This document shows, in pieces, positions 1-9,128 of a DNA stretch of 64,000 nt (position 1 is its first letter; the number at the start of each line of letters is the position of its first letter). The position numbers and the translations under genes were made by a program. Under the pieces are notes generated by a model. It did not search any database. It worked only from the letters and a program-made list of their open reading frames with translations, and was not told where the DNA came from. This DNA comes from Bacteroidota bacterium (GTDB taxonomy: Bacteria; Bacteroidota; Bacteroidia; AKYH767-A; 2013-40CM-41-45): positions 136,443 to 200,442 of the forward strand of contig QQVM01000017.1 of the NCBI GenBank assembly GCA_003389385.1, in the 5' to 3' direction.

Positions 1-702
1 GCCTAAGTAAAATTCGAATCCTGTTTTCTGCAAAACTTTTTGCAGTTCTTTTCCTAATGACAAATCCATACCTGCAATGATGGAATCCATAAACTCCACT
101 ACTGAAACTTTCGCACCCAATCGTGCATACACAGAGCCCAGCTCAAGACCAATCACTCCGCCGCCAATTACGATCAAGTGCTCGGGAATTTCATTCAGAT
201 TCAATGCTTCCGTGGATGTGATTATTCTTTTCTTATCTGCTTCAATGCCTTTCAGTGTCGCAGGTTTTGAACCTGTGGCTATAATAAACTTATCAGAATT
301 GATTTCTTCAGTCCCGCTTTTACCTTTGACTGAAATTTTCTTGTTGCTGAGAAATGATGCGTGACCGTAAATCACGTCGATCTTGTTTTTCTTCATCAGG
401 AATTTGATGCCTTCCACATTCTGTTTTACCACATCATCCTTTCTCGCAATCATCGATGTGATTTCTGCCTTCAGGCCGTCGATGGCAATTCCATGTGTTT
501 TAAAATTATGTTTTGCATTGTGATAATGTTCGGAAGAGTCGAGCAGAGCTTTGCTGGGAATGCAGCCTACATTCAGACAGGTACCTCCGAGGGAATCGTA
601 CCTTTCAACAATCGCGGTTTTCAATCCAAGCTGTGCGCAGCGTATCGCGGCGACATAGCCACCCGGACCTGAGCCAATTACTGTAACATCGTAGGTTTTC
701 AT
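1..702 (-). CDS. lpdA: Dihydrolipoyl dehydrogenase, N-terminal half (runs off window)
   Basis: This is the FAD-dependent E3 subunit of 2-oxoacid dehydrogenase complexes, which reoxidises lipoamide with NAD. The visible 234 residues start MKTYDVTVIGSGPGG, with the FAD-binding GSGPGG at residues 10-15. The redox disulfide GGTCLNVGCIPSK gives Cys42 and Cys47. The second dinucleotide motif (IGGGVIGLELG) lies near the visible end and would bind NAD. The frame is open to base 1, so roughly the C-terminal half (dimer interface and His-Glu dyad) is outside the window; full proteins are about 465 residues. The ATG at 702 is the only sensible start. It lies 67 bases downstream of lnt on the same strand, with its own promoter-like box between them. 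Identification is firm; which complex it serves cannot be told. Confidence 0.95.
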   Translation of the reverse strand, partial: MKTYDVTVIGSGPGGYVAAIRCAQLGLKTAIVERYDSLGGTCLNVGCIPSKALLDSSEHYHNAKHNFKTHGIAIDGLKAEITSMIARKDDVVKQNVEGIKFLMKKNKIDVIYGHASFLSNKKISVKGKSGTEEINSDKFIIATGSKPATLKGIEADKKRIITSTEALNLNEIPEHLIVIGGGVIGLELGSVYARLGAKVSVVEFMDSIIAGMDLSLGKELQKVLQKTGFEFYLG

Positions 703-744
703 GTGAAAATGATGAGGGTGAAAAATTCCGGAAAAGCCGGGCCG

Positions 745-752
745 CAAAGATA
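745..752 (-). promoter_or_regulatory. Bacteroidota -7 box upstream of lpdA
   Basis: The minus strand reads TATCTTTG, an exact match to the Bacteroidota -7 consensus TAnnTTTG, 43 bases before the lpdA start codon. No clear -33 TTTG is seen at the usual distance, so this is a partial promoter match. Confidence 0.4.
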
Positions 753-769
753 ATAATTGAGCTTGGAAA

Positions 770-2392
770 CTATTTATGGATCATTTTCTTTATCAGCATG
801 AAAGTCAGCATACAAATACTTACAAAAGCGGCGATAAAACCAAGGTAGTTGCCGTATCGTGCATAAAATGTGATATTGTTATTCCTGTATACAGTTCCCT
901 TGATGGCATCTTCTTCCCACCATTTAGTGCGGCTGACAATTTCACCTTTTTGGTTGATAAAACAAGATATTCCGGTATTGGCTGATCTTGCAATGCTTTT
1001 CCTGAATTCTATCGCTCTTAATCGTGCATAATGCATGTGTTGTTTGTATCCGGCTGTATTGCCCCACCATCCGTCATTCGTAACGATTACAAGAAATTCC
1101 GCACCCTTTCTTATGTATGCTGACATGAAACCTCCATATACAGATTCATAACAAATAGCAGGGGCAATTTTTACATGGTCTTGCGTAATGAAATTTCTTC
1201 TGTCATTCTGCATTCCCAGGCTTCCTGATGTGCCACCAAGTTCTATTGCATAGTCTTCAAGGAAACCGAATATTGCCGGATATGGCATCTTTTCAACTCC
1301 AGGCACCAGCCTTGATTTGTGATATACCTGGATGCTGTCGGTTTTTCGTATCATCAAGGCCGAATTATAGACGTCAAAATGGTCCTCTGAATATCTGAAT
1401 TTTCTTGCTGTGTGAGAAAGTTCGCTGCCTTTGGGATAATGCCTGAATGCCGTAAATCCTGTCAGGAGATTAAGCTTCGGATACGCGTTCAACCATGATT
1501 TGATTTGCAAAATATCGCGGTGAATGTAGAGTTCCTCCAGCCAGATGCCGTCAGGCAATGCTGTTTCAGGAAATACCAGCAAGCTTGTTCCTGAGTCAAC
1601 TACAGTAGAAGAAAGCCTTAGCATACCTGCAAGTTGTTCGGAACCTGTTCCCTTGAACTTTTCATTGTAGGGGTCAACGTTAGGCTGTACAATGCAAACT
1701 TCCATCGGTATGCCGGTATCGCCTCGCCTTGTCAATAGTTGCTTTGAAACAAAAACCGGAGCAAAAAGCAGAATGACCGTGACAGATGCAAGGATGAGGG
1801 AATTCATTTGCCTGAGACGGATGATGAGGTCACGCTTGATCAGATTTTTAAAAAGCTGGAAGATTAACAGGTTTAATGCCAAAACCCAGATGCTTCCACC
1901 CAAAACACCTGTGTATTCATACCACTGAACCCATTCGGTCATATCGGCAAATACATTTCCGAGTGTAAGCCAGGGCCATGAGATTTCCCAATTCATGTGA
2001 AGGAACTCGAAGGAAATCCAGTATACTATCAGTGAGATATAACCAACTGCGGTGCCGTATCGTTTTCGCGTGGAGAAATACAGTTGCCAGATTACAGCCA
2101 TGAAAAAACTGTTTAATCCGATGGCCACAATGCTTCCTACAGCTGAGGAATTCCAAATCCACCATGTGGTGAGGAAATTCCATGTGAGCATGCCCAGGTA
2201 ATAATAAAGGAACATGATCTTTCTCTTTCCTGAAGATTTTTTTTCAAGAAAGCGCTCCTCAAGCCACAGCAAGGGTGTCAGAGCAATAAAAATCAATGCA
2301 GGCATTCCTCGTTCAGGCCATGAAGCCCAAAGGAGTATTCCGCTGAGAAGGGATAGGAGAGAATAGAAAAACGCCTTCTTGAATGATTTCAT
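770..2392 (-). CDS. lnt: Apolipoprotein N-acyltransferase
   Basis: Inner-membrane enzyme that adds the third acyl chain to lipoprotein N-termini, using phospholipid as donor. About 540 residues. Hydrophobic helices fill the first ~215 residues, followed by a carbon-nitrogen hydrolase domain. Counting from the ATG at 2392, the family's Glu-Lys-Cys triad is visible: E276 in LLVFPETALPD, K359 in YHKSRLVPG and C414 in APAICYES. A TTG four codons upstream (2404) is possible but ATG 2392 is preferred. It ends in TAG, which matters for reading the purL TAG as a true stop. A final hydrophobic helix near the C terminus fits the family topology. Downstream is lpdA, which has its own promoter-like box. 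Confidence 0.93.
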   Translation of the reverse strand: MKSFKKAFFYSLLSLLSGILLWASWPERGMPALIFIALTPLLWLEERFLEKKSSGKRKIMFLYYYLGMLTWNFLTTWWIWNSSAVGSIVAIGLNSFFMAVIWQLYFSTRKRYGTAVGYISLIVYWISFEFLHMNWEISWPWLTLGNVFADMTEWVQWYEYTGVLGGSIWVLALNLLIFQLFKNLIKRDLIIRLRQMNSLILASVTVILLFAPVFVSKQLLTRRGDTGIPMEVCIVQPNVDPYNEKFKGTGSEQLAGMLRLSSTVVDSGTSLLVFPETALPDGIWLEELYIHRDILQIKSWLNAYPKLNLLTGFTAFRHYPKGSELSHTARKFRYSEDHFDVYNSALMIRKTDSIQVYHKSRLVPGVEKMPYPAIFGFLEDYAIELGGTSGSLGMQNDRRNFITQDHVKIAPAICYESVYGGFMSAYIRKGAEFLVIVTNDGWWGNTAGYKQHMHYARLRAIEFRKSIARSANTGISCFINQKGEIVSRTKWWEEDAIKGTVYRNNNITFYARYGNYLGFIAAFVSICMLTFMLIKKMIHK

Positions 2393-2597
2393 ATTGCCTC
2401 GCAAGATTGCTAAAAAATCCTGAGAAAAAAATCTCAGCTTTCATCATTTTCCAATGAAATGACAATAATTATTTTTCAAATACAATCCGGATTCAAAACG
2501 ATAGTTTTAGTCTTTATTAAAAAACTTAAAATGGGCTTAGGATGAATTATAAATCATAAGGATTTAAAATAAATCCTGTTCCTCACAGTAAAGGGAA

Positions 2598-3371
2598 TTA
2601 CTCCATTTGATTTTTATGGATATAAGATGTGTTGGCTTGGGCCAATGGGGTGACTACAATATCATTCAGCACAACGTGTGGAGGTCTTGTTGCGGCGAAG
2701 TAAGCGATGTCAGCAATATCCTCGGCATGCAGAGGTGTGTATCCTGAATAAGCTTTCTTGGCTCTTTCGGCATCCCCTCTGAATCTTACCAGTGAAAATT
2801 CTGTTTCAGCTGCTCCAGGATCAATAGAAGTGACTTTGATTCCATGTTCTAATAAGTCTATTCTCATGCTTTTTGTGAGAGCGTCTACTGCATGTTTGGT
2901 AGCGCAGTACACATTTCCACGTGAATACGCTTCTTTGCCTGCTATCGAACTCATGTTGATTATCAGTCCCTGCTTTTTCTGAATCATCAGCGGCATCACC
3001 ATTCTGGAAACGTATAGAAGTCCCTTGATATTGGTGTCTATCATCACCTCCCAGTCATCAATATCCCCCTCTTGTATGGTAGATAGTCCGGATGCTAATC
3101 CGGCATTGTTGACCAGAACGTCAATGCTCTTCCAGTCGTGCGGAAGATTTTGAATCGCATTCATCACTTCCACACGGTTTCTTACATCAAATGGCAGGGA
3201 CATTACCCTTATGCCAAACTGCTCAATGAGATCCTGTTCTATTCTGCTAAGGCGATCTCGTCTTCTTCCATTCAAAATAATGTCCCATCCGTGTGCCGCG
3301 AATTTGTATGCAATGGCTTTCCCAAATCCGGCTGTTGCTCCGGTGATAAAAATGATTTTCCTATGTATCAT
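2598..3371 (-). CDS. Short-chain dehydrogenase/reductase, YdfG-like
   Basis: A 257-residue classical SDR oxidoreductase that uses NAD(P) to oxidise or reduce a hydroxyl/keto group. The cofactor motif TGATAGFG is at residues 10-17, the NNAG motif at 88-91, and the catalytic set is Asn114, Ser142, Tyr155 and Lys159 (YCATK). The Arg-rich stretch NGRRRDR at 34-40, right after the second beta strand, is the kind seen with NADP-preferring enzymes. It resembles the YdfG group (3-hydroxy acid/serine dehydrogenase), but substrate is not decided by sequence. Its start is 12 bases after the stop of the upstream permease, so the two are probably one operon and may act on an imported amino acid (inference). 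Confidence 0.88.
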   Translation of the reverse strand: MIHRKIIFITGATAGFGKAIAYKFAAHGWDIILNGRRRDRLSRIEQDLIEQFGIRVMSLPFDVRNRVEVMNAIQNLPHDWKSIDVLVNNAGLASGLSTIQEGDIDDWEVMIDTNIKGLLYVSRMVMPLMIQKKQGLIINMSSIAGKEAYSRGNVYCATKHAVDALTKSMRIDLLEHGIKVTSIDPGAAETEFSLVRFRGDAERAKKAYSGYTPLHAEDIADIAYFAATRPPHVVLNDIVVTPLAQANTSYIHKNQME

Positions 3372-3383
3372 GAAAATATGCTT

Positions 3384-5306
3384 TTATACCTGGTTCCGAA
3401 GTTTACTGTTTTTGTATGAATATCCGAAATAAATCACAAGTCCTGCCACAAGCCAGATGCCGAATCCGGTCCAATTGGAAACATCCAATTCACTCATCAT
3501 GTACAGACAGGACACCAGTCCGAGTAATGGAATCAGGGATAGTTTTCTTTTAATGGCCTGATAAGTCAGATATAAGCAGCTTATCAGGAAAATCCAAAAT
3601 GGAATTTTATGCTTGAACACATCCCAGCCCTCTTCCATTTTTGTTTCCTGTCTGACCGGAAGTGCTTGCAAAACTTCACTGTATTTTTCCGGACTGAGAG
3701 AGTTCAGATATAATTCCAGATCCTCATTTTGCGACAGGAAGCCATTCGGATCTGTCAGTTCTACATGTTCGGCAGCAGCTTTGATTTCGGAAGTTTCCAG
3801 CTTGCCAATCAGTGTCACAGCATCCACCTGTGCAGGATCATTGCTGAAAAATCGATTTACGTTTTCTCTGTTGTACTGCATGCTTAGTACCAACGCAACA
3901 ACGAGCATTACAGGGAAAATATATCTGGAATTTATATAAGGAGTTTTAAATTTTCCCTGAGGAGGATTGGGCAGTGTCTGCAGTCGCAGAACTCCAGCGC
4001 AAACCACTACAAATGCGAAAAGTGTTCCTATGCTTACCAGATCAGTAACAATGGTGATGTTCATGAAAAGCGCGGGCACGGCTGTCACTACCCCGGTGAT
4101 TATCGTGGCAAAGCCAGGTGTCTTGTAGCGAGGATGGATAGATGCGAATTTTTTCGGTAACAATCCGTCCCTGCTCATGCTCATCCAGATTCTTGGTTGT
4201 CCGAGAGCAAAAACCAGAAGTACACTTGCCATGGCGACGATGGCACTTAGCGCGATGATTCCGGAAATCCATGTAAGGTCCAGTTTGGCAAATACGTAAG
4301 CAAGCGGATCTCCTACTGCAAGTTCACTGTAATGGATCATCCCGGTGAGCACAAGGGCTACTCCAATATAAAGGACAGTGCAAATCAATATGGACCACAT
4401 CATTCCTCTTGGCAGATCTCTTTGCGGATTTTTGCATTCTTCAGCTGTAGTGCTGATTGCGTCAAAGCCGATGTATGCAAAGAAAACTGCACTGACTCCC
4501 TTGAGCACTCCGGTGATTCCGTTTGGCATGAATGGATTCCAGTTTTCAGTGTTCACGTAAAAAGCACCGACAATAATGACGAAAATTACAACTGCAACTT
4601 TGATGACTACCATTGCATTGCTGGCGTTTCGGGATTCTTTTATTCCTTTGTAAACAAGCCATGTAATAAAAATGATGATGAGAAGCGCGGGAATATCGGC
4701 TACCAGATGAAGTCCGCCCAGTGTGGGAGCATTGCTCCAGGCTGTATGAGCTTCCTGCAAAGCTGGGCTGAGATTTTCAAAACTCTTTCCACTCAGCATC
4801 AGTGATTCTGCCTGCTTAAATCCATTCATTGCGGTCAGAAAATCCATGCTCATCCATGCAGGCACCTGAATCCCGTTGGTTACCAGAAGCCCTGTCAGGT
4901 AATCGGACCATGAAATCGCCACGGTGATATTTCCGATCGCGTATTCCATGATGAGAGCCCAGCCGATTATCCAGGCTAATAGCTCTCCGAAGGCAACGTA
5001 ACTGTATGTATATGCGCTACCTGAAACCGGTACAAGTGAAGCGAATTCCGCATACGCAAATGCAGCGAAACCGCAGGCAAGTGCAGTGAACAGAAAAAGA
5101 AATACAACTCCTGGACCTCCGTTGGCGCTGGCATTGCCTATTGTGCTGAAAATTCCTGCACCTATAATGGCGGCAATTCCAAATGAAACCAGATCACGAA
5201 CTCCTAAATGGCGTGCAAGTTTAGATTCATTGTCTGATCCTGAACTGTCGCTGTCAGAACTTTGCTTTAATACTGATTCAATTGGTTTTTTCCGGAAGAG
5301 TTTCAT
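3384..5306 (-). CDS. APC-family amino acid permease
   Basis: A 640-residue polytopic inner-membrane transporter of the amino acid-polyamine-organocation superfamily, closest in appearance to the cationic amino acid transporter group. The first helix carries the substrate-binding pattern IGAGIFSTIG near residues 47-56. About a dozen hydrophobic segments follow, with GFDAISTTAEECKNPQRD matching the conserved TM6/loop region. Two polar inserts are unusual: one between early helices (around residues 150-195) and a charged stretch of roughly 90 residues before the last helices (around 490-580). Both would lie outside the membrane. It is transcribed ahead of the SDR gene with a 12-base gap. Substrate is not determinable. 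Confidence 0.88.
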   Translation of the reverse strand: MKLFRKKPIESVLKQSSDSDSSGSDNESKLARHLGVRDLVSFGIAAIIGAGIFSTIGNASANGGPGVVFLFLFTALACGFAAFAYAEFASLVPVSGSAYTYSYVAFGELLAWIIGWALIMEYAIGNITVAISWSDYLTGLLVTNGIQVPAWMSMDFLTAMNGFKQAESLMLSGKSFENLSPALQEAHTAWSNAPTLGGLHLVADIPALLIIIFITWLVYKGIKESRNASNAMVVIKVAVVIFVIIVGAFYVNTENWNPFMPNGITGVLKGVSAVFFAYIGFDAISTTAEECKNPQRDLPRGMMWSILICTVLYIGVALVLTGMIHYSELAVGDPLAYVFAKLDLTWISGIIALSAIVAMASVLLVFALGQPRIWMSMSRDGLLPKKFASIHPRYKTPGFATIITGVVTAVPALFMNITIVTDLVSIGTLFAFVVVCAGVLRLQTLPNPPQGKFKTPYINSRYIFPVMLVVALVLSMQYNRENVNRFFSNDPAQVDAVTLIGKLETSEIKAAAEHVELTDPNGFLSQNEDLELYLNSLSPEKYSEVLQALPVRQETKMEEGWDVFKHKIPFWIFLISCLYLTYQAIKRKLSLIPLLGLVSCLYMMSELDVSNWTGFGIWLVAGLVIYFGYSYKNSKLRNQV

Positions 5307-5367
5307 CAGTTGATTTTGCCTGCTTTATGGCAAAAATATAAATGCTTTTGAAAATGGCCAGTATTAT

Positions 5368-6690
5368 TCATTCTTGGCCAGGCGTAATTCTTCTAAATAA
5401 ACTATCAATCTTATTTCGGTCAATAAAATTGAGTAATGCGAAAATTAAAAATGGAATTGCAGGCGCTTTGTACCTGACAAGTGCACCAAGAATCGGAGTG
5501 ATGAGTCCGGACAAAATCAGCAGTCCTGCAGAAAAACCTATAGCAACTATTAAAAGTGGGTCATTGAGTTTTTTTCCCTTGAAAAACATAGCAGTCACTA
5601 AAATAAAAATCAAAACCATTATTGTTTCCAATGCTGAGAGGAGAATGAGCGGGTTTCCGCCTGTATCATGTAAAAATGGCCTGGTGAGCGAGTTTACAAA
5701 TGCCATTGGTGCATTGATAAAGATGCTTTTCAATCCTGGTTCAAGTTGAGGAATTTCAATCAGGCTTTTTGCCGATGTCAATTCGGCCAGTACGTGAAAA
5801 TTTCTCTGCTTCCAGTAAAGTATATCACTCACTTTGTATTCCGGAAGAAAGTAATGTATGTTGAAAAGGATAATAAAGAATATGATGGCAGAAGCAACAA
5901 AATAAACTATTGGGTATTTGTTTTCATTTTTCACAGAGAAATACCATGCCGGCAAAAGTGGAAGAAGTATTCCAAGTATGTAAATTTTTGTGAAAACCAA
6001 TATTGTTAGTGCACACAGGAACAGTAAAATTCTTCTTAATGTTATTTCTCCATTTATTATTTTATCAAATGAATAAATCAAAATGCCAAGTCCGGCCAGA
6101 ATTATTGAATCCTTGAGTAGTCCAGAGCCCCAGAACATCACGGATGGAGCCATAAACACACCAGTAAAGAGGAGCTTTTCTTTGTTGTGCATTGCTCTGG
6201 TGAATGCCCTGAACAATGCTGTTAGACCGGCGAATGAGAGCATGTTTACAAATACAACATGAACATAATAGTTTCCGAGAGAGAAAAACCGGAATAGAAC
6301 ATTCATCCTGATGATGGTCTTGTTGTCATTGTATAGTATATCAGTATTCAGCCATGCATTCATGCTTTCATAATAGTGCCTCAATTCAGGAGAACCTGCT
6401 CCGATGCCGCTGAACATTCTGATGAAATCTCCCGGCCTGCTGAAAAGGGAATTGAAAATAATTCCGCTGTCATCAAAAAACTTCCATGTGTCTGCTGTAC
6501 TTTTGTCTGTATAATGGTATGTGTAAAGCAGTCCAAGCAAAATTCCTGCTGTAACTTTCATCAGGAAAACGCTTTCTACCCAAAAGCCTGACACGCCTTT
6601 CAGCCTGAAAAAGGAGGATTTTCTGATAAGAAACAAAAAGAGTGCACTGTATGCTATAACCAGTAACCACTCCGTAATGTCTTGTTGCAT
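5368..6690 (-). CDS. Polytopic membrane protein, possible EpsG/polysaccharide polymerase-like
   Basis: A 440-residue integral membrane protein with about ten hydrophobic helices and a soluble loop near residues 65-130. The run MAPSVMFWGSGLLKDS, just after the middle of the first half, resembles a segment common in EpsG-like and O-antigen polymerase-like proteins of Bacteroidota, followed by helices and short basic loops. No catalytic motif can be assigned, so a role in surface polysaccharide assembly is only a suggestion. The start ATG is clear. It is transcribed divergently from purL across 117 AT-rich bases, and 61 bases separate its stop from the permease gene, which could continue the same transcript. 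Confidence 0.6.
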   Translation of the reverse strand: MQQDITEWLLVIAYSALFLFLIRKSSFFRLKGVSGFWVESVFLMKVTAGILLGLLYTYHYTDKSTADTWKFFDDSGIIFNSLFSRPGDFIRMFSGIGAGSPELRHYYESMNAWLNTDILYNDNKTIIRMNVLFRFFSLGNYYVHVVFVNMLSFAGLTALFRAFTRAMHNKEKLLFTGVFMAPSVMFWGSGLLKDSIILAGLGILIYSFDKIINGEITLRRILLFLCALTILVFTKIYILGILLPLLPAWYFSVKNENKYPIVYFVASAIIFFIILFNIHYFLPEYKVSDILYWKQRNFHVLAELTSAKSLIEIPQLEPGLKSIFINAPMAFVNSLTRPFLHDTGGNPLILLSALETIMVLIFILVTAMFFKGKKLNDPLLIVAIGFSAGLLILSGLITPILGALVRYKAPAIPFLIFALLNFIDRNKIDSLFRRITPGQE

Positions 6691-6807
6691 TTATGGTAAC
6701 ATTTACTTAGCTGAAAAGAAAGCGAATCTTTTAATCCTGTTTCAAAATTAGGCAAATAAATTATCCGTATTTTCGCGGTATAAATTTCTAATCAAATATA
6801 AATCACA

Positions 6808-9036
6808 ATGTCAGAAGTAATGGAACCGGTTGTGTCTGTGGAAACTGCAAAGTCTCTCGGCCTTCTGGAAGAGGAGTATGAGCAAATTAAAAAATATCTG
6901 GGACGTAATCCCAACTTCACTGAACTCAGTGTTTACAGTGTCATGTGGAGCGAACATTGCTCTTAGAAAAACTCAATTGTTTGGCTGAAAACCCTGCCGA
7001 AGGATGGTCCGCACATGCTTGCGGAAGCAGGTCAGGAGAATGCAGGTTTGGTAGATATCGGGGACGGACTTGCCTGTGCATTTAAAATAGAATCTCATAA
7101 TCATCCCTCAGCAATTGAACCTTATCAGGGGGCTGCTACAGGAGTAGGCGGAATCAATCGTGATATATTTACAATGGGTGCAAGGCCGGTTGCACAGCTC
7201 AACTCTTTAAGATTTGGTAATCTCTCATCAGATAAAAATAAAGCACTTCTCAGAGGTGTGGTTAAAGGCATAGGTGATTACGGTAATGCATTCGGAGTTC
7301 CGACTGTTGGCGGAGAAGTGTTTTTCGACGATTGCTATAACGTGAATCCTCTGGTTAATGCAATGTCTGCAGGTATTGTTGAGACTGGCAAGACTGTTTC
7401 TGCAATTTCCTACGGACTTGGTAACCCTGTATTCATTGTAGGCTCTTCAACAGGAAAGGACGGAATCCATGGAGCTACATTCGCATCAGGTGACCTTCAC
7501 GAAGATTCCGCGGATGACCTTCCTTCAGTACAGGTTGGTGATCCCTTCACTGAAAAACTTCTGCTCGAAGCTTCACTTGAGGTGATAAAAACCGGAGCAA
7601 TTGTCGGAATGCAGGACATGGGTGCTGCAGGTATTATATGCTCCACTTCTGAAATGTCAGCAAAAGGAAAGCATGGTATGATCATTCATCTGGATCGTGT
7701 TCCAACGCGACAGCAAAATATGCAGGCATGGGAAATTCTGCTAAGTGAATCACAGGAAAGAATGCTGCTGGTGGTCAAGAAGGGGAAAGAGGCTGAAGTG
7801 AAAAAAGTTTTTGAAAAATGGGATCTGAACTGTGTACACATTGGTGATGTGACTACTGGCAATCAGCTTAAGTTTTATATGGATCGCGAACTGGTTGCTG
7901 ATGTTCCTGCAGAATCTCTCGTTCTTGGCGGAGGTGCTCCGGTTTATAACCGTGAATACAGCGTTCCTGCCTATTACAAGGAGAACAAGCGCTTCAGCAT
8001 TGATAATGTTTCAGAACCCGAAGATCTCAAAGAAGTCGCTCGTTTTCTTTTGTCACATCCCAATATTGCTTCCAAGCGCTGGATTTATAATCAGTACGAT
8101 TCTATGGTTGGGACTGTGAACATGAGCACCAATAAGCCCTCGGATGCAGCGGTTATTAATATTAAAGGCACAGACAAGGCAATTGCATTGACTGTTGACT
8201 GCAATTCACGATATGTGCATGCGGATCCGGAGCAGGGTTGTGCTATAGCGGTTGCTGAAGCGTCTCGCAATATTGTTTGCAGCGGCGCTGAGCCTTCTGC
8301 TATTACCAATTGCCTGAATTTCGGAAATCCGTATAACAAGGAGGTGTATTGGCAATTTGTACAGTCGATTAAAGGAATGGGTAAGGCTTGCCGGAAATTC
8401 CAGACTCCTGTTACCGGTGGCAATGTCAGCTTTTATAACCAAAGTTCTTTTGAAGGACCCGTATTTCCGACTCCTACTATTGGTATGCTTGGGGTATTGA
8501 AATCAAAGTCCTCTTTTACCGGTCTGGCTTTTCGTAAGGCAGGAGATCATATCTTCCTCATCGGTGAATCTGTCAATGATATCTCGTCATCTGAATACCT
8601 CTATAGCTGGCATAAGATCAAAAAGTCTCCCGCTCCTCATTTTGATTTGGATGTTGAATTCAAAAATCAACAAGTCGTCAAAGACGCGATTAAAAAAGGA
8701 CTTGTCTGTTCTGCACACGATGTGAGTGACGGTGGCCTATTCGTTACGCTGGCTGAATCTGCAATGGCGAGTGATCTTGGATTTTCCATAGAAACGGATT
8801 TTGACTGCAGACCTGATGCATTTCTCTTCGGAGAAGCTCAGAGCAGGATGGTGCTGTCGGTATCTGAAGATAAACTCGATGACTTCGTAAACCTGCTTGT
8901 GGCATCTGATGTTGAGTTTTCAAATCTTGGAACCGTTACAGATGGAGAAGTGTTGATCGACGATGAAAGCTTCGGACATATTCGCGAACTGAAATCCATT
9001 TATGAGAATTCTATTGGTGATCTGATGGCGCATTAA
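6808..9036 (+). CDS. purL: Phosphoribosylformylglycinamidine synthase PurL, interrupted by in-frame TAG at codon 53
   Basis: The large subunit of FGAM synthase, the fourth step of purine biosynthesis, converts FGAR to FGAM with ATP. The full frame from ATG 6808 would give 742 residues, normal for small-type PurL. The N-terminal catalytic motif reads VMWSEHCS, then TAG at 6964-6966, then [15 protein letters not shown]. Homologues read SEHCSYK here, so the stop replaces a conserved Tyr codon next to the conserved His. Everything downstream is intact, including [21 protein letters not shown] and the second half ending before a strong terminator. A restart at 7015 would lose the first 69 residues and the catalytic His. 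A one-base change from TAC/TAT explains it: sequencing error or true nonsense mutation. TAG is a normal stop elsewhere in the window. Confidence 0.9.
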
Positions 9037-9063
9037 GCTAAGACTAAATGCTTAATCATAATT

Positions 9064-9102
9064 ATCACCACATAGGAAATCCTTGTGGTGATTTTTTTTT
9101 TT
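9064..9102 (+). terminator. Rho-independent terminator after purL
   Basis: A perfect 9-bp stem (ATCACCACA at 9064-9072 with TGTGGTGAT at 9084-9092) is followed directly by an uninterrupted T run. It ends the purL transcript and separates it from the beta-propeller gene that starts 27 bases later. Confidence 0.92.
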
Positions 9103-9128
9103 AAATTCAAATTCAAACGAAAATAAAA

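Noticed and set aside
12-22. TTCGAATCC, like a tRNA T-loop
   Set aside because: It lies inside lpdA codons, with no acceptor or anticodon stem around it.
4332-4805. 157-codon plus-strand ORF
   Set aside because: It is antisense to the APC permease, whose motifs and membrane helices are clear; the plus-strand translation has no fold-like features.
6964-6966. Reassignment of TAG to an amino acid in this organism
   Set aside because: TAG is the natural stop of lnt, the HsdR-N-like gene, the 144-residue gene, the ATPase and its partner, and the 106-residue gene. Only purL has it inside a conserved motif.
7015-9036. PurL starting at the ATG at 7015 as the true gene
   Set aside because: This would drop the first 69 residues including the conserved SEHCS motif, while the upstream frame is clearly PurL. 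The longer interrupted frame is the better description.
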